A DNA stretch of 10,327 nt from an uncultured Opitutaceae bacterium. GTDB taxonomy: Bacteria > Verrucomicrobiota > Verrucomicrobiae > Opitutales > Opitutaceae. Positions 1-7,252 of the stretch are shown here, one piece after another. The notes under the pieces are model-generated. The model ran no database searches and was not told where the DNA came from. It worked only from the letters and a program-made list of their open reading frames with translations. The translations under genes were made by a program, and so were the position numbers. The DNA is taken from the NCBI GenBank assembly GCA_946482625.1, contig CAMLSH010000087.1:1-10327 (forward strand), written 5' to 3'. Position 1 is the stretch's first letter. Each line of letters begins with the position of its first letter.

Positions 1-744
1 ATCGAGGAGGATGACGTCGGCGCCGGCGGCGAGGACGGGGGGGATTTGGGCGAGGGTGTCCACCTCGACTTCGACGGGGAGATCGGGGGCGGATTTTTTC
101 GCGCGGGCAACGGCGCCGGGGAGATCGTCGAGCGCGCCGAGGAGGGCGAGATGGTTGTCCTTGAGCATGACGCGGTCGAAGAGACCGAGGCGGTGATTCC
201 AGCCGCCGCCGCAGGCCACGGCGTATTTTTCCAGCATGCGCCAGCCGGGCGTGGTCTTGCGCGTATCCAGGAGGCGGGTGCGGGATTTGCCGAGGGCGTC
301 GGCGTAGCGGCGGGTCTGGGTGGCGACGCCGCTGAGGCGCTGGAGGAAATTGAGGGCGACGCGTTCGGCCGTGAGGAGGACGCGGGGATCGCCGCTGAGG
401 GTGGCGAGGACGGCGCCTTTTTCGAGGAGCGCGCCGTCTTTGGCCCGGAGTTGGACGGTGGCGCCGCCGCCGTAGATCGAGAGGATGAGGGAAAGCAGGG
501 GCAGGCCGCAGGCGACGAGGGGTTCACGAGCGACAAGATCCGCTGCACTCTGACGCGGGGTGGCTTGCAGGCTGGCGGTGGAGCGGTCGCCGGTGGTGCG
601 TGGCCGGTGACGGAGGCCGAGGCCGGCGAGATCTTCGTCACGGGCCAGCTCGATGAGCTTCCGCGCATGGGCGAGATCGAGGTCGTCCCACGAAAGACGT
701 TTGATGAGCGAGTCGGAAAGATCGGCGCGCGAGAGGGCTGACAT
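1..744 (-). CDS. nadC: Nicotinate-nucleotide diphosphorylase (carboxylating), C-terminally cut by window edge
   Basis: This is quinolinate phosphoribosyltransferase. It converts quinolinate and PRPP to nicotinate mononucleotide, CO2 and pyrophosphate in cytosolic de novo NAD synthesis. The minus strand reads open for 248 codons from ATG 744 to the window edge. Family landmarks are RVLLTAERVALNFLQRLSGV (121-140), LLDTRKTTPG (158-167), the glycine-rich CGGGWNHRLGLFD (178-190), KDNH (195-198), EVEVDT (225-230) and GADVILLD (241-248). The family is usually near 280-300 residues, so roughly 35-50 C-terminal residues lie outside. The N-terminal acidic motif that precedes 'GD.T' carries a short insert (about residues 40-50). 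No Shine-Dalgarno sequence precedes the ATG. The gene follows DUF1653 on the same strand after a 259-base gap, so co-transcription is possible but unproven. Confidence 0.95.
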   Translation of the reverse strand, partial: MSALSRADLSDSLIKRLSWDDLDLAHARKLIELARDEDLAGLGLRHRPRTTGDRSTASLQATPRQSAADLVAREPLVACGLPLLSLILSIYGGGATVQLRAKDGALLEKGAVLATLSGDPRVLLTAERVALNFLQRLSGVATQTRRYADALGKSRTRLLDTRKTTPGWRMLEKYAVACGGGWNHRLGLFDRVMLKDNHLALLGALDDLPGAVARAKKSAPDLPVEVEVDTLAQIPPVLAAGADVILLD

Positions 745-1003
745 GGCTGGAGACGACACGCCATCGGGCCGCAATGTTCAACGGCTTTCGGGCGGTGGCG
801 CCAAGAGGCGGCCGAGAGGCTGGAGCCCGCGATTGCAAATCCTCGGCCGGCGGCGAGGTGGGGCGGGACTCGGCGTTTTGCTGCGCGTTCGCTACCTGTG
901 CGGATCGAAGCGAAGGCTGCGTAGTCGCGAGACGGATGCGCAGGGGAAGCGGGTGCCGCCGCCTGGATGCCGCGCTTGCGCGGTTCGGGATAAACCGCGC
1001 AGC

Positions 1004-1234
1004 TCAGGCGGGAGCGACGAAGGCGAAGCGGGGCTGGCGGACGCCGTTGTGCTCGATCTCTTCGGTGAACATCGCGAGCGGACGGACCCAGAGGCTGTAG
1101 TCGCCGTAGAGGAGCCGATAGACGACGAGCTCCTCTTCGGTTTCGCTGTGACGGGCGACGTCGAGGACTTGGTAGTCTTTGCCTTTGTAGTGGCGGTAGC
1201 GGCCGGGTTGCGGACGCGGGATGGGCGCGGACAT
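1004..1234 (-). CDS. DUF1653 domain-containing protein
   Basis: This 76-residue protein is almost entirely one DUF1653 domain. Recognisable family pieces are GRYRHYKGKDYQVLDVARHS (11-30), EEELVVYRLLYGDY (33-46), LWVRPLAMFTEE (48-59) and the terminal PRFAF. The fold is a small beta-rich domain of unknown biochemical role; members are usually 60-100 residues, so this one is complete. There is no signal peptide or membrane segment, so it is probably cytosolic. The start at 1234 leaves only 20 bases to the stop of the BON-domain gene upstream, which suggests one transcript. No Shine-Dalgarno motif precedes the ATG; the upstream bases are pyrimidine-rich. The family assignment is strong, and the function remains unknown. 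Confidence 0.9.
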   Translation of the reverse strand: MSAPIPRPQPGRYRHYKGKDYQVLDVARHSETEEELVVYRLLYGDYSLWVRPLAMFTEEIEHNGVRQPRFAFVAPA

Positions 1235-1254
1235 CGCGGGAGGAGGCGGGGCGG

Positions 1255-1764
1255 TTATTGGGCGGAAACGGTGAGCTCGGAATCGACTGAGGTAACGCCG
1301 TCGGTTTCGAGCGCGAGGGAGATGGCGCGCGCGATGAGTTCGGGCGATTTCACGGTGCCGCGCAGAGTGACTTTACCGGCGTCGGCATCGACGGAGATGG
1401 CGCGGGCGGAGAGGTCGTCTTCGAGCGCGTATTTGCCTTTGATGACGGCGGCGAGGCGGGCGTTGGAGAGACTCCGGCCGGCGGCGGCGGTCTTGCTGCG
1501 GACGACACGGCCGGTCTGCTCGAGGTCGCGGTTGATCTCGGCGGGCGTGAGGTGCCATTCGACGAGCTTGTGGGAGATGGATTCTTTGGCGGCGAGGGCG
1601 CCGTCCCGGGCTTTCTCGGACAGGGTGCGATTGTCGGCGGCTGGGGGGACAGATTTCGGGGATTTTTCCAGCTCAGGAGAAAGCGTGGCGCAGGTGGGTT
1701 TGTGGTAATAGTGGTAACCGGCGGCGCCGGCGGCGATGCCGAGGAGAAAGATGAAGAGTTTCAT
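1255..1764 (-). CDS. Membrane-anchored BON-domain protein
   Basis: This is a 169-residue protein. Its N-terminus MKLFIFLLGIAAGAAGYHYY is one hydrophobic segment, either a signal anchor or an uncleaved signal. A charged linker follows (about 25-100), then a BON domain (about 102-167). The BON part shows the alternating pattern LAAVIKGKYALEDDLSARAI, DAGKVTLRGTVKSPEL, and a terminal GVTSVDSELTV. BON domains are thought to bind phospholipid or associate with envelopes, as in OsmY, so a periplasmic role is inferred. The same frame is open further upstream to 1863, but that extension is proline- and arginine-rich and would bury the hydrophobic N-terminus, so 1764 was chosen. The stop is 20 bases from the DUF1653 start. 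A conserved partnership with DUF1653 is not known to me. Confidence 0.85.
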   Translation of the reverse strand: MKLFIFLLGIAAGAAGYHYYHKPTCATLSPELEKSPKSVPPAADNRTLSEKARDGALAAKESISHKLVEWHLTPAEINRDLEQTGRVVRSKTAAAGRSLSNARLAAVIKGKYALEDDLSARAISVDADAGKVTLRGTVKSPELIARAISLALETDGVTSVDSELTVSAQ

Positions 1765-1982
1765 GGAGGGAAGGATGTGTTGAACGATGGCGGGGCGAAA
1801 CGACAGGACAGCGAACGCAGGCGCGGGTTCGATCAGTGGGCGCGAGCGCGGTGTGGTTGGCAATCGCGGAGACGGAGAGGGGGGAAGGCGGAAAATCGCA
1901 GCGGCGATGTGACGGCCGGCGGCTGTCGTTGAGTTACGGTTTGGGGCTTGTGTGAGGAAGGGCGGGGCGCAGGTATTGGCGG

Positions 1983-3020
1983 ATGATTTTCCGCTGTCAG
2001 GCCGGCTTCGAACTCCTTCTCGAGAAGGAGCTGCGTGTGCATGGATTTACCGCCGCTGAGACTGGCGAGGGCTGGTTGCGAACGAAGGACGATGCGGGCG
2101 CCGCGGGTGGCCAAGGAGCGGAAGCGAAGACGGTGTTGCCCGAGTTTTGTTTTGCGCACGCTGTCCTGCTGGATGCGAAGGAGGTGACGGGCGAGTCGGT
2201 CAACTCACTCGCGGGCGCGGTGGCGGAAACATTTTTCGAGTCGGCGCGGACAGAGCGATTCGAGGGCGCGTGGCCGTTGATTTTTGAAGCGGCCGGCGGG
2301 CTCGATGGACTCGGGCGACGCATGAGCGCGGTGGAGAAGGCCTTCGACGAGTTGCTCAAAAAGAAAATGGGGCGCGTGGCGAAACTCGCCGTGTCGGAAA
2401 AGCCGCGGGGTCGGGCGCGGACGCGCGGGCTGTTTGTGTTTTTCGCGGATTTCAAGCGGGTGTTTGTGTCACGCGAATGCGTATTCGGCGGCCAGTTACG
2501 GATGGCGGATGACGAGTTCGCTCCGTCGCGTTCTTATCTGAAGATCGAGGAAGCGTATGTGTTGCTCGGCCGCGAACCGGATGTGGAGGAGACGGTGGCG
2601 GATCTCGGAGCGGCGCCGGGCGGGTGGAGTTACAGCGCAGCGAAACGCCGGGCGCATGTCGTAGCGGTGGACAATGGACCCCTGAAGGGTGGGGCGCTCG
2701 GGCATGCGTTGATCGAGCATCGCACGGAGGACGCGTTTCGTTTCGAGCCGGCGCAGGGCCAGCGTTTCGACTGGCTGTTTTGCGACCTGGTCGAGGAGCC
2801 GCATCACGTGATGCGCAATCTGATCGAGCCGTGGATCACGCGGGGATGGTGCCGGCGTTTCGTGGTGATTTTGAAGTTTGGCCGCGTGGACCCGATCGCG
2901 TTGCTCCAGGAAATCACCGCGCCGGGCGGCGTGCTGGCGACGCACACGACGAATCTGCACATCCGCCATCTCTATCACGACCGCGAGGAGTTCACGATTG
3001 TGGGTGAGGTGAAAGCATGA
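1983..3020 (+). CDS. rlmM: 23S rRNA 2'-O-ribose methyltransferase, RlmM type
   Basis: This 345-residue protein resembles E. coli RlmM (366 residues), which methylates the 2'-OH of C2498 in 23S rRNA using S-adenosylmethionine. The N-terminal half (1-170) is the weakly conserved THUMP-like RNA-binding part and opens with FRCQAGFE, as in RlmM. The C-terminal half is an FtsJ-like Rossmann methyltransferase: PSRSYLKIEEAY (181-192), the SAM motif DLGAAPGGW (207-215), VDNGP (229-233), FCDLVEEP (266-273), GWCRRFVVILKFG (288-300) and LYHDREEFT (330-338). The catalytic K-D-K-E tetrad can be placed at K187, D268, K298 and E335 or E336. The stop overlaps the next gene's start as ATGA, implying translational coupling. 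RlmM is best known from Gammaproteobacteria, so the exact target nucleotide here is inferred. Confidence 0.9.
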   Translation: MIFRCQAGFELLLEKELRVHGFTAAETGEGWLRTKDDAGAAGGQGAEAKTVLPEFCFAHAVLLDAKEVTGESVNSLAGAVAETFFESARTERFEGAWPLIFEAAGGLDGLGRRMSAVEKAFDELLKKKMGRVAKLAVSEKPRGRARTRGLFVFFADFKRVFVSRECVFGGQLRMADDEFAPSRSYLKIEEAYVLLGREPDVEETVADLGAAPGGWSYSAAKRRAHVVAVDNGPLKGGALGHALIEHRTEDAFRFEPAQGQRFDWLFCDLVEEPHHVMRNLIEPWITRGWCRRFVVILKFGRVDPIALLQEITAPGGVLATHTTNLHIRHLYHDREEFTIVGEVKA

Positions 3021-3772
3021 AGCCGAAGGAAACTCCGATCTGCGGACTGGCGGCGGTGAAGGCAAAGTTCGAGCGCGAGCCGGGCTCGATCATCCGGCTA
3101 TTTTTCGATTTTCAGACGGGCAAAAAAGTGGGCGCGATCAGCAAGGCGCTCGCCGCGACGCGGCGCGTTTATCGACAAGTCGAACCGGCCGAGTTGGAGA
3201 AAATCGCGGGGACGATTCACCACGGTGGGATCGTCGCGATTGTGGAGGCGAAGGCGTTGCGCTCACCGCGTCCGCAGGATCTGCAAAACTGGGCGAAGGC
3301 GCGGGCGCCGCTCGTGTTGCTCGATCGGATCGGGAACGCGCACAATCTCGGCGCGATTGCGCGGACGGCGGCTTTTTTTGGCGTGAAGCACATTATCGTG
3401 CCGGAGCACGTGCAGCAGGCGTTGCCGGGCGAGGCGGCGCATCGCGTGGCGGAAGGCGGGCTCGATCAGCTGGAGATTTTGACGGTGAAATCGCTGCCGG
3501 CGTTTTGCTGTCAGCTCGCGCAGGCAGGCTACGAAGTCGCGGGCACGGCGGTGCAAGGCGCGGTGCCGCTGGGCAAAGTCGCGGCGGAGCTGGCGGTTGC
3601 GCGAAAGCCGGTAGCGATCGTGATGGGCAACGAGGAGCACGGGATGGCGCCGGAGGTGGCGAAAAGTTGCACGCGGCTCGTCACGATTCCGGGCAGTGGC
3701 CGCGTGGAATCGCTCAACGTTTCCGTGGCGGCGGCGGTGCTCATGTGGGAGCTGTTCGCGCGGTGTAGGTGA
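3017..3772 (+). CDS. TrmH/SpoU-family RNA 2'-O-methyltransferase (YfiF-like)
   Basis: This 251-residue SPOUT-class enzyme transfers methyl from S-adenosylmethionine to a ribose 2'-OH of rRNA or tRNA. Residues 7-78 form the small N-terminal substrate-binding domain (ICGLAAVKAKFER, then ELEKIAGTIHHGGIVAIVE), and 97-250 the knotted SpoU domain. The three SpoU motifs are clear: IGNAHNLGAIARTAAFFGV (105-123; N110 and R116 in the catalytic pocket), IVMGNEEHGM (201-210) and IPGSGRVESLNVSVAAAVLM (224-243). The N-terminal domain style recalls E. coli YfiF, whose target is not established, rather than RlmB with its defined G2251 target. The start lies inside the rlmM stop (ATGA), so both are almost certainly made from one message. 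The substrate cannot be read from sequence alone. Confidence 0.9.
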   Translation: MKPKETPICGLAAVKAKFEREPGSIIRLFFDFQTGKKVGAISKALAATRRVYRQVEPAELEKIAGTIHHGGIVAIVEAKALRSPRPQDLQNWAKARAPLVLLDRIGNAHNLGAIARTAAFFGVKHIIVPEHVQQALPGEAAHRVAEGGLDQLEILTVKSLPAFCCQLAQAGYEVAGTAVQGAVPLGKVAAELAVARKPVAIVMGNEEHGMAPEVAKSCTRLVTIPGSGRVESLNVSVAAAVLMWELFARCR

Positions 3773-3811
3773 AACCCCGGGAGAGCGCTCGCTCAAAGCC
3801 CGGTGGCGCGC

Positions 3812-3827
3812 TGGCACAGAATAGGCT
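3812..3827 (+). promoter_or_regulatory. Weak sigma-54-like promoter match
   Basis: TGGCAC at 3812-3817 equals the -24 box consensus. The GC at 3825-3826, followed by T, sits at the right distance for the -12 box, though the two bases before it do not match. The match ends 13 bases before the ATG at 3841, so transcription from it would give an almost leaderless message. This may be chance; a housekeeping -10-like TAGGCT overlaps it. Confidence 0.2.
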
Positions 3828-3840
3828 AAACTCCCTACCC

Positions 3841-4164
3841 ATGAGCAGCGCTGCACCGTTTTCGCAGGAAGAATACGCGGTCCTTCACTTCACGCTTGTG
3901 CCATCGGACGAAGGAAAACCGATGCAAAAAACCCAGGCCTGCGGTGCCTACCGCTCCATCGAAGACGCGTTCACGTCGGCCCGTCTACTGGCGGTGCGCG
4001 AGTGGCAACGGTTGCGCGCGATGGCCGCGACCTCGACCGGGCCAGAAGAGAAGTCCGCGTCGAACTGGCAGGTGATCGACACGGAGTTCGGCTACGATCT
4101 GAAGCGCGATCATCTCGTCGTATCCCGGTTTTGGATTCACACGAAAACGACGGCGAGCGCGTGA
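3841..4164 (+). CDS. Hypothetical protein, 107 residues
   Basis: I do not recognise this protein family. It reads as a soluble cytosolic protein without signal peptide or membrane segments. It has a beta-like opening (EEYAVLHFTLVPSDEG), a central probable helix (SIEDAFTSARLLAVREWQRL, about 40-59), and a beta-rich end (NWQVIDTEFGYDLKRD, VVSRFWIHT). The mix of hydrophobic and charged residues and the normal codon pattern support a real gene. The frame is open upstream to a GTG at 3769 overlapping the trmH-like stop, but those 24 residues look non-coding, so ATG 3841 was chosen. It lies 68 bases after the methyltransferase and may be part of that transcript or have its own promoter. No Shine-Dalgarno motif is visible. 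Confidence 0.72.
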   Translation: MSSAAPFSQEEYAVLHFTLVPSDEGKPMQKTQACGAYRSIEDAFTSARLLAVREWQRLRAMAATSTGPEEKSASNWQVIDTEFGYDLKRDHLVVSRFWIHTKTTASA

Positions 4165-4205
4165 GGCGGCGACGCGGCTTGAGGAAGGAGCGGTTCGGGT
4201 GGCTT

Positions 4206-4309
4206 GAGGTGGAACGCGCACGTCGAGCGCGTTGGCCGGCATCGGCCGCGTTATCACGTTTTCAACTTGTCGACATCGCTCAGCGCGCTCGGAGTGCGCG
4301 CTCCACCTC
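4206..4309. repeat. Inverted pair of REP-like hairpins (REPIN/BIME-like)
   Basis: Two 26-base arms, 4206-4231 and 4284-4309, are inverted copies matching at 23 positions and separated by 52 bases. Each arm carries GAGGTGG at its foot followed by its own perfect hairpin of 7-bp stem and 7-base loop: AACGCGC/GCGCGTT (4213-4233) and AGCGCGC/GCGCGCT (4282-4302). The second stem pair is A-T in one arm and G-C in the other, a compensatory change that implies the structure matters. The spacer holds a further small hairpin, GGCCG-GCAT-CGGCC. GTGG directly before a GC-rich hairpin resembles known REP elements mobilised by RAYT transposases; no RAYT gene is in view. It lies between two convergent genes, where it could also block transcript read-through. 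Confidence 0.65.
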
Positions 4310-4324
4310 CTGACATTGTACGCG

Positions 4325-4337
4325 GGCGGTGTCCGCC
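4325..4337 (-). terminator. Short GC hairpin after the ACT-protein stop
   Basis: GGCGG and CCGCC form a perfect 5-bp stem with a 3-base loop, three bases beyond the stop codon of the regulator gene on the minus strand. There is no following T-run, so it is not a classical intrinsic terminator; it may only help stabilise or stop the transcript. Confidence 0.2.
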
Positions 4338-4340
4338 GGA

Positions 4341-4862
4341 TCACTTCGGCTGGAGCGAGACATCGACCATCAGGTCGGTGGCGATTTTTTCCAGGCCGGC
4401 GCGCAGAGAGGCGATGGAGAGATCGGGCGGGAGCAGCACAGTGGCGTGAGCCTGGAAAAGCATGCTGCCATCCATGGGCGCACTGACGCGTTCGGAGGCG
4501 AGCTCCTCGACGTTGACACGTTGGGACGCGAGGACGCTGGAGATTTGGAGAAGGATGCCCGGGCGGTCCTGACCGACGAAGGAGAGATTGGCCAGCGTAC
4601 CGGCGACCGAGGGGCGGTCGGCTTTTTCGATGTGAAGATGGATGCGGATGCCGTCGGCTTCGAGGGCGCGAAGCGCCTGGGTAAGTTCGTCGATTTTGGT
4701 GGCGACGATTTCGGCGCGGACGATGCCGGTGAATTGTCCACCAAGACGGCACATGCGGCTTTCGAGCCAGTTGCCGCCCTGACGGGCGACGCGCGAGGCG
4801 AGGGCCTCCACGATTCCCGGGCGATCGGGCCCGAGCACGGTCATGACTAGGTTGGCGAGCAT
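4341..4862 (-). CDS. GcvR-like regulator with two ACT domains
   Basis: This 173-residue protein has two consecutive ACT domains, as in GcvR, the glycine cleavage system repressor (190 residues in E. coli). Domain 1 (about 4-80) opens with LVMTVLGPDRPGIVEALASR and contains GGNWLESRMCRLGGQFTGIV. Domain 2 (about 92-170) contains LSFVGQDRPGILLQISSVLA and NVEELASERV. The DRPGI motifs are the usual amino-acid-binding loops. There is no DNA-binding domain, so GcvR-style action through a partner protein is inferred; the ligand is unknown. ATG 4862 was chosen because the first beta strand follows at once; an in-frame ATG at 4844 would clip it. The reading frame stays open far upstream, but only as antisense of the galactosidase gene. 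It is divergent from that gene, with 210 bases between starts, and convergent with the preceding hypothetical gene. Confidence 0.85.
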   Translation of the reverse strand: MLANLVMTVLGPDRPGIVEALASRVARQGGNWLESRMCRLGGQFTGIVRAEIVATKIDELTQALRALEADGIRIHLHIEKADRPSVAGTLANLSFVGQDRPGILLQISSVLASQRVNVEELASERVSAPMDGSMLFQAHATVLLPPDLSIASLRAGLEKIATDLMVDVSLQPK

Positions 4863-5072
4863 GGCGGCACGTTGGCGGCGACCGCGATGCGCCGCAACCT
4901 TCGAGAGGGCGCGCGGCGCGATGAAGCGATTTTGTTTATCGCCTGCGGTGACTTTACGATCCCGGAAAACTTCGCGGGCCCGATGCGTCGCGCGCTTGTC
5001 TTCGCGCTGCGGAGCAACTGGCTTTCCGCGACCGCGCACGCCCGCGGATTTCTTTACCCCTCGTTTTTCACC

Positions 5073-6911
5073 ATGACCCGTACCGTATTTTTCCTGAAGA
5101 AGCTTCTCCCCGTTGCCCTCCTCGCTGTCGCGCCGCTGTCGAGCAGCGCAGCGGATACCGCGAAAGATTTCCACGCGTGGGCACCGACGCCGCCGATGGG
5201 CTGGAACAGCTGGGACAGTTTTGCCACGACGGTCACCGAGGCGCAGACGAAGGCGCAGGCGGACTACATGGCGGAACACCTCAAAAAGCACGGCTGGCAA
5301 TATGTCGTCGTGGACATCCAGTGGTACGAGCCGGGGGCAAACGGTTATGACTATCGGAAAAACGCGCCGCTTGTCATGGATGAGTGGGGACGGCTGCAGC
5401 CTGCGGCGAATCGTTTTCCGTCGGCTGCCGACGGGGTGGGTTTCAAGCCATTGGCCGATTACGTTCACTCGCTCGGGTTGAAGTTCGGCATCCATTTGAT
5501 GCGCGGGATTCCACGACTGGCGGTGGAGAAAAATCTGCCGGTGAAAGGCACGGACCTCCGCGCGCAGGACATTGCGAACAAAGCCAGCGTCTGCCCGTGG
5601 AATCCCGATATGTACGGTGTCGATATGTCGAAGCCCGGCGCGCAGGCGTACTACGACTCGGTCTTTGCGTTGCTCGCGTCGTGGGGAGTTGACTACGTGA
5701 AGGTCGACGACATCTCGCGTCCGTATCACGACCACGCGAAGGAGATCGAAGCGATTCGCAAGGCGATCGACAGCACGGGGCGTCCCATGGTGCTCAGTCT
5801 TTCGCCCGGCGAGACGGCGCTCACGGCGGCGGAACATGCGGGCCAGCACGCGAACCTGTGGCGGATCAGCGACGATTTTTGGGACAACTGGCCGGCGCTT
5901 CACGAGCAATTCGCGCGCTTGAAGAACTGGAATCCGCATCGTCGCCCGGGCTCATGGCCCGATGCCGACATGCTGCCTTTTGGCGTGATCGATCTCGGCC
6001 GCCGCACGACGCGCTTCACCCGCGACGAGCAGTACACCGTGATGACGCTGTGGAGCATCGCGCGTTCGCCGCTCATGCACGGCGGCGACATGACTAAGAT
6101 GGACGATTTCACGCTGTCGTTGCTCACCAACGACGAGGTGCTCGCTGTCAATCAGCGCAGCGAGAACAACCGCCCGCTCTTCGACCGCGACAATCTCATC
6201 GGCTGGGCGGCGGACGTGCCGGGCTCGGCGGACAAATATGTGGCGCTGTTCAACGCGCGCGAGCGCATCGCTCTGGAGCCTGAGCAGGCGGTGTTTCGCG
6301 GAAGCGTTTCGCGCGACGTGGCGCCGCACGGTGTAGAGATCGACTTGGACCTCGCCGAGGCGAAGGCGATCATCCTGGTGGCCGATCCGACTGAGGACGG
6401 CACTGCGTCGGACCATGCGTTATGGATCGATCCGCGTGTGGTGATGGCGGACGGCAGCGAGCGCAGTTTGCTCGATCAAACGTGGCGGCGCGCCGACGCG
6501 TTTTGGAGCAATCTTTCGACTGAAAAAGCACCGGGTGGCGGACCGATGACTCATCTTGGGAAACCGGTTGCACGCGGCATCGGTGCGCATGCGCCCGCGT
6601 TGATCGAGTATGAGTTGCCGGCGGGGGCGGAGCGATTTCGTGCGACCGCCGCGCTCGACGATGCAGCGGTTAAAGCGTCGCGGGGAGGAACAATCGAGTT
6701 TCGCGTTTTCCTCGGCAAACCGGGCGATGGCCACGAACGACCGGGGCTGCCGGTCGAAGTTGCCTTGAAGGATCTGGGCTTCGCCGGGCCGGTCGCTGTA
6801 CGCGATCTTTGGGCACGCAAAGACCTGAGCGAGGCCAGCGAGCGGTTTGCCCCGGTCGTTCCGTGGCACGGGGCGGGTCTGTACCGCTTGTCGCCGGGGC
6901 CGGCGCGTTGA
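5073..6911 (+). CDS. Secreted GH27 alpha-galactosidase with NPCBM-like insert
   Basis: This 612-residue exported glycosidase should release terminal alpha-galactose, or a related sugar, from oligo- or polysaccharides. A Sec signal peptide (MTRTVFFLKKLLPVALLAVA, cleavage near 26) fixes the start at 5073. The catalytic barrel (about 38-360) begins with PPMGWNSWDSF and contains YVVVDIQWYEP, LGLKFGIHLMRGI, GVDYVKVDD and NLWRISDDFWDNW. D212 (KVD) is the expected nucleophile and D268 the acid/base. The C-terminal beta domain starts at KYVALFN (388-394) and ends with VAVRDLWARKDL and VPWHGAGLYRL. Between those parts, about 440-555, lies an NPCBM/NEW2-like module: DQTWRRADAFWSN, GIGAHAPALIEYEL, RFRATAALDD, IEFRVFLG. 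The gene is divergent from the ACT regulator. No Shine-Dalgarno is visible. Other GH27 specificities, such as N-acetylgalactosaminidase or arabinopyranosidase, cannot be excluded. Confidence 0.94.
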   Translation: MTRTVFFLKKLLPVALLAVAPLSSSAADTAKDFHAWAPTPPMGWNSWDSFATTVTEAQTKAQADYMAEHLKKHGWQYVVVDIQWYEPGANGYDYRKNAPLVMDEWGRLQPAANRFPSAADGVGFKPLADYVHSLGLKFGIHLMRGIPRLAVEKNLPVKGTDLRAQDIANKASVCPWNPDMYGVDMSKPGAQAYYDSVFALLASWGVDYVKVDDISRPYHDHAKEIEAIRKAIDSTGRPMVLSLSPGETALTAAEHAGQHANLWRISDDFWDNWPALHEQFARLKNWNPHRRPGSWPDADMLPFGVIDLGRRTTRFTRDEQYTVMTLWSIARSPLMHGGDMTKMDDFTLSLLTNDEVLAVNQRSENNRPLFDRDNLIGWAADVPGSADKYVALFNARERIALEPEQAVFRGSVSRDVAPHGVEIDLDLAEAKAIILVADPTEDGTASDHALWIDPRVVMADGSERSLLDQTWRRADAFWSNLSTEKAPGGGPMTHLGKPVARGIGAHAPALIEYELPAGAERFRATAALDDAAVKASRGGTIEFRVFLGKPGDGHERPGLPVEVALKDLGFAGPVAVRDLWARKDLSEASERFAPVVPWHGAGLYRLSPGPAR

Positions 6912-6919
6912 TGCGTCGG
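6900..6919. terminator. Possible hairpin between convergent genes
   Basis: CCGGCGC (6900-6906) and GCGTCGG (6913-6919) pair as a 7-bp stem with one G-U wobble and a 6-base loop. It spans the stop codon of the galactosidase and faces the end of the convergent gene that stops at 6939. No T-run follows on either strand, so any terminator role is tentative. Confidence 0.22.
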
Positions 6920-6938
6920 TGGTGCCGGCCAGGGGCGA

Positions 6939-7238
6939 TCAGGCTACATCGGCGCGAAACGGCGGCTCGCTGTCCGCAGTGGCCTGATCGGGCAGGCGAT
7001 CCATCGCGGGCGTGAGGAGTTGTTCCAGCGTAGCGCGGGCGTGTTGGAAAACTTTTTCGCCCACGTAGGTATCGAAGGCGTTCATCGCGGCGGCGACAGC
7101 GTCCTCCATCTGACGTTGGGAGGCGGTGCGGAATTCGAGGCGCAGGCGGTTGACCAGGTGACGGCTTTCGCTTTCGGCGGAGCTGGTGGGCAGGCTGGCT
7201 TCGAGGGAAAAGTTGGTATTGGCGTTTTCGTAGAACAT
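6939..7238 (-). CDS. Hypothetical protein, 99 residues
   Basis: I do not recognise this family. From ATG 7238 the product begins MFYENANTNFSLEAS. It has a polar, serine-rich stretch to about residue 24, then a long probable helical region: RHLVNRLRLEFRTASQRQME followed by DAVAAAMNAFDTYVGEKVF and HARATLEQLLTPAMDR (about 26-84). The tail is acidic and disordered-looking. There is no signal peptide, and it is probably cytosolic. The frame is open upstream to 7421, but that stretch has A/T-rich runs and an unstructured translation, so the shorter start is preferred. The gene is convergent with the galactosidase, with only 27 bases between stops. The 205 bases upstream contain repeated TTCCGTA motifs that may be regulatory. 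The helical amphipathic pattern supports a real gene, but weakly. Confidence 0.6.
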   Translation of the reverse strand: MFYENANTNFSLEASLPTSSAESESRHLVNRLRLEFRTASQRQMEDAVAAAMNAFDTYVGEKVFQHARATLEQLLTPAMDRLPDQATADSEPPFRADVA

Positions 7239-7252
7239 GGCGTGAAGCGGGG

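Noticed and set aside
46..741. Long plus-strand open frame (231 codons)
   Set aside because: It is antisense to nadC, whose minus-strand translation has unmistakable family motifs. The plus frame is glycine/alanine/glutamate-rich with no domain.
745..1003. Possible RNA gene in the 259-base gap before nadC
   Set aside because: No tRNA T-loop signature or riboswitch core was seen; only a 5-bp hairpin (CCGCG-CTTG-CGCGG) without a T-run is present.
653..1708. Plus-strand open frame of 351 codons
   Set aside because: It lies antisense to the DUF1653 and BON genes and extends across an intergenic gap; its arginine/serine-rich translation has no recognisable features.
4863..5939. Upstream extension of the ACT regulator to about 530 residues
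   Set aside because: The extension is antisense to the GH27 gene and has no family similarity; the ACT protein begins naturally at 4862.
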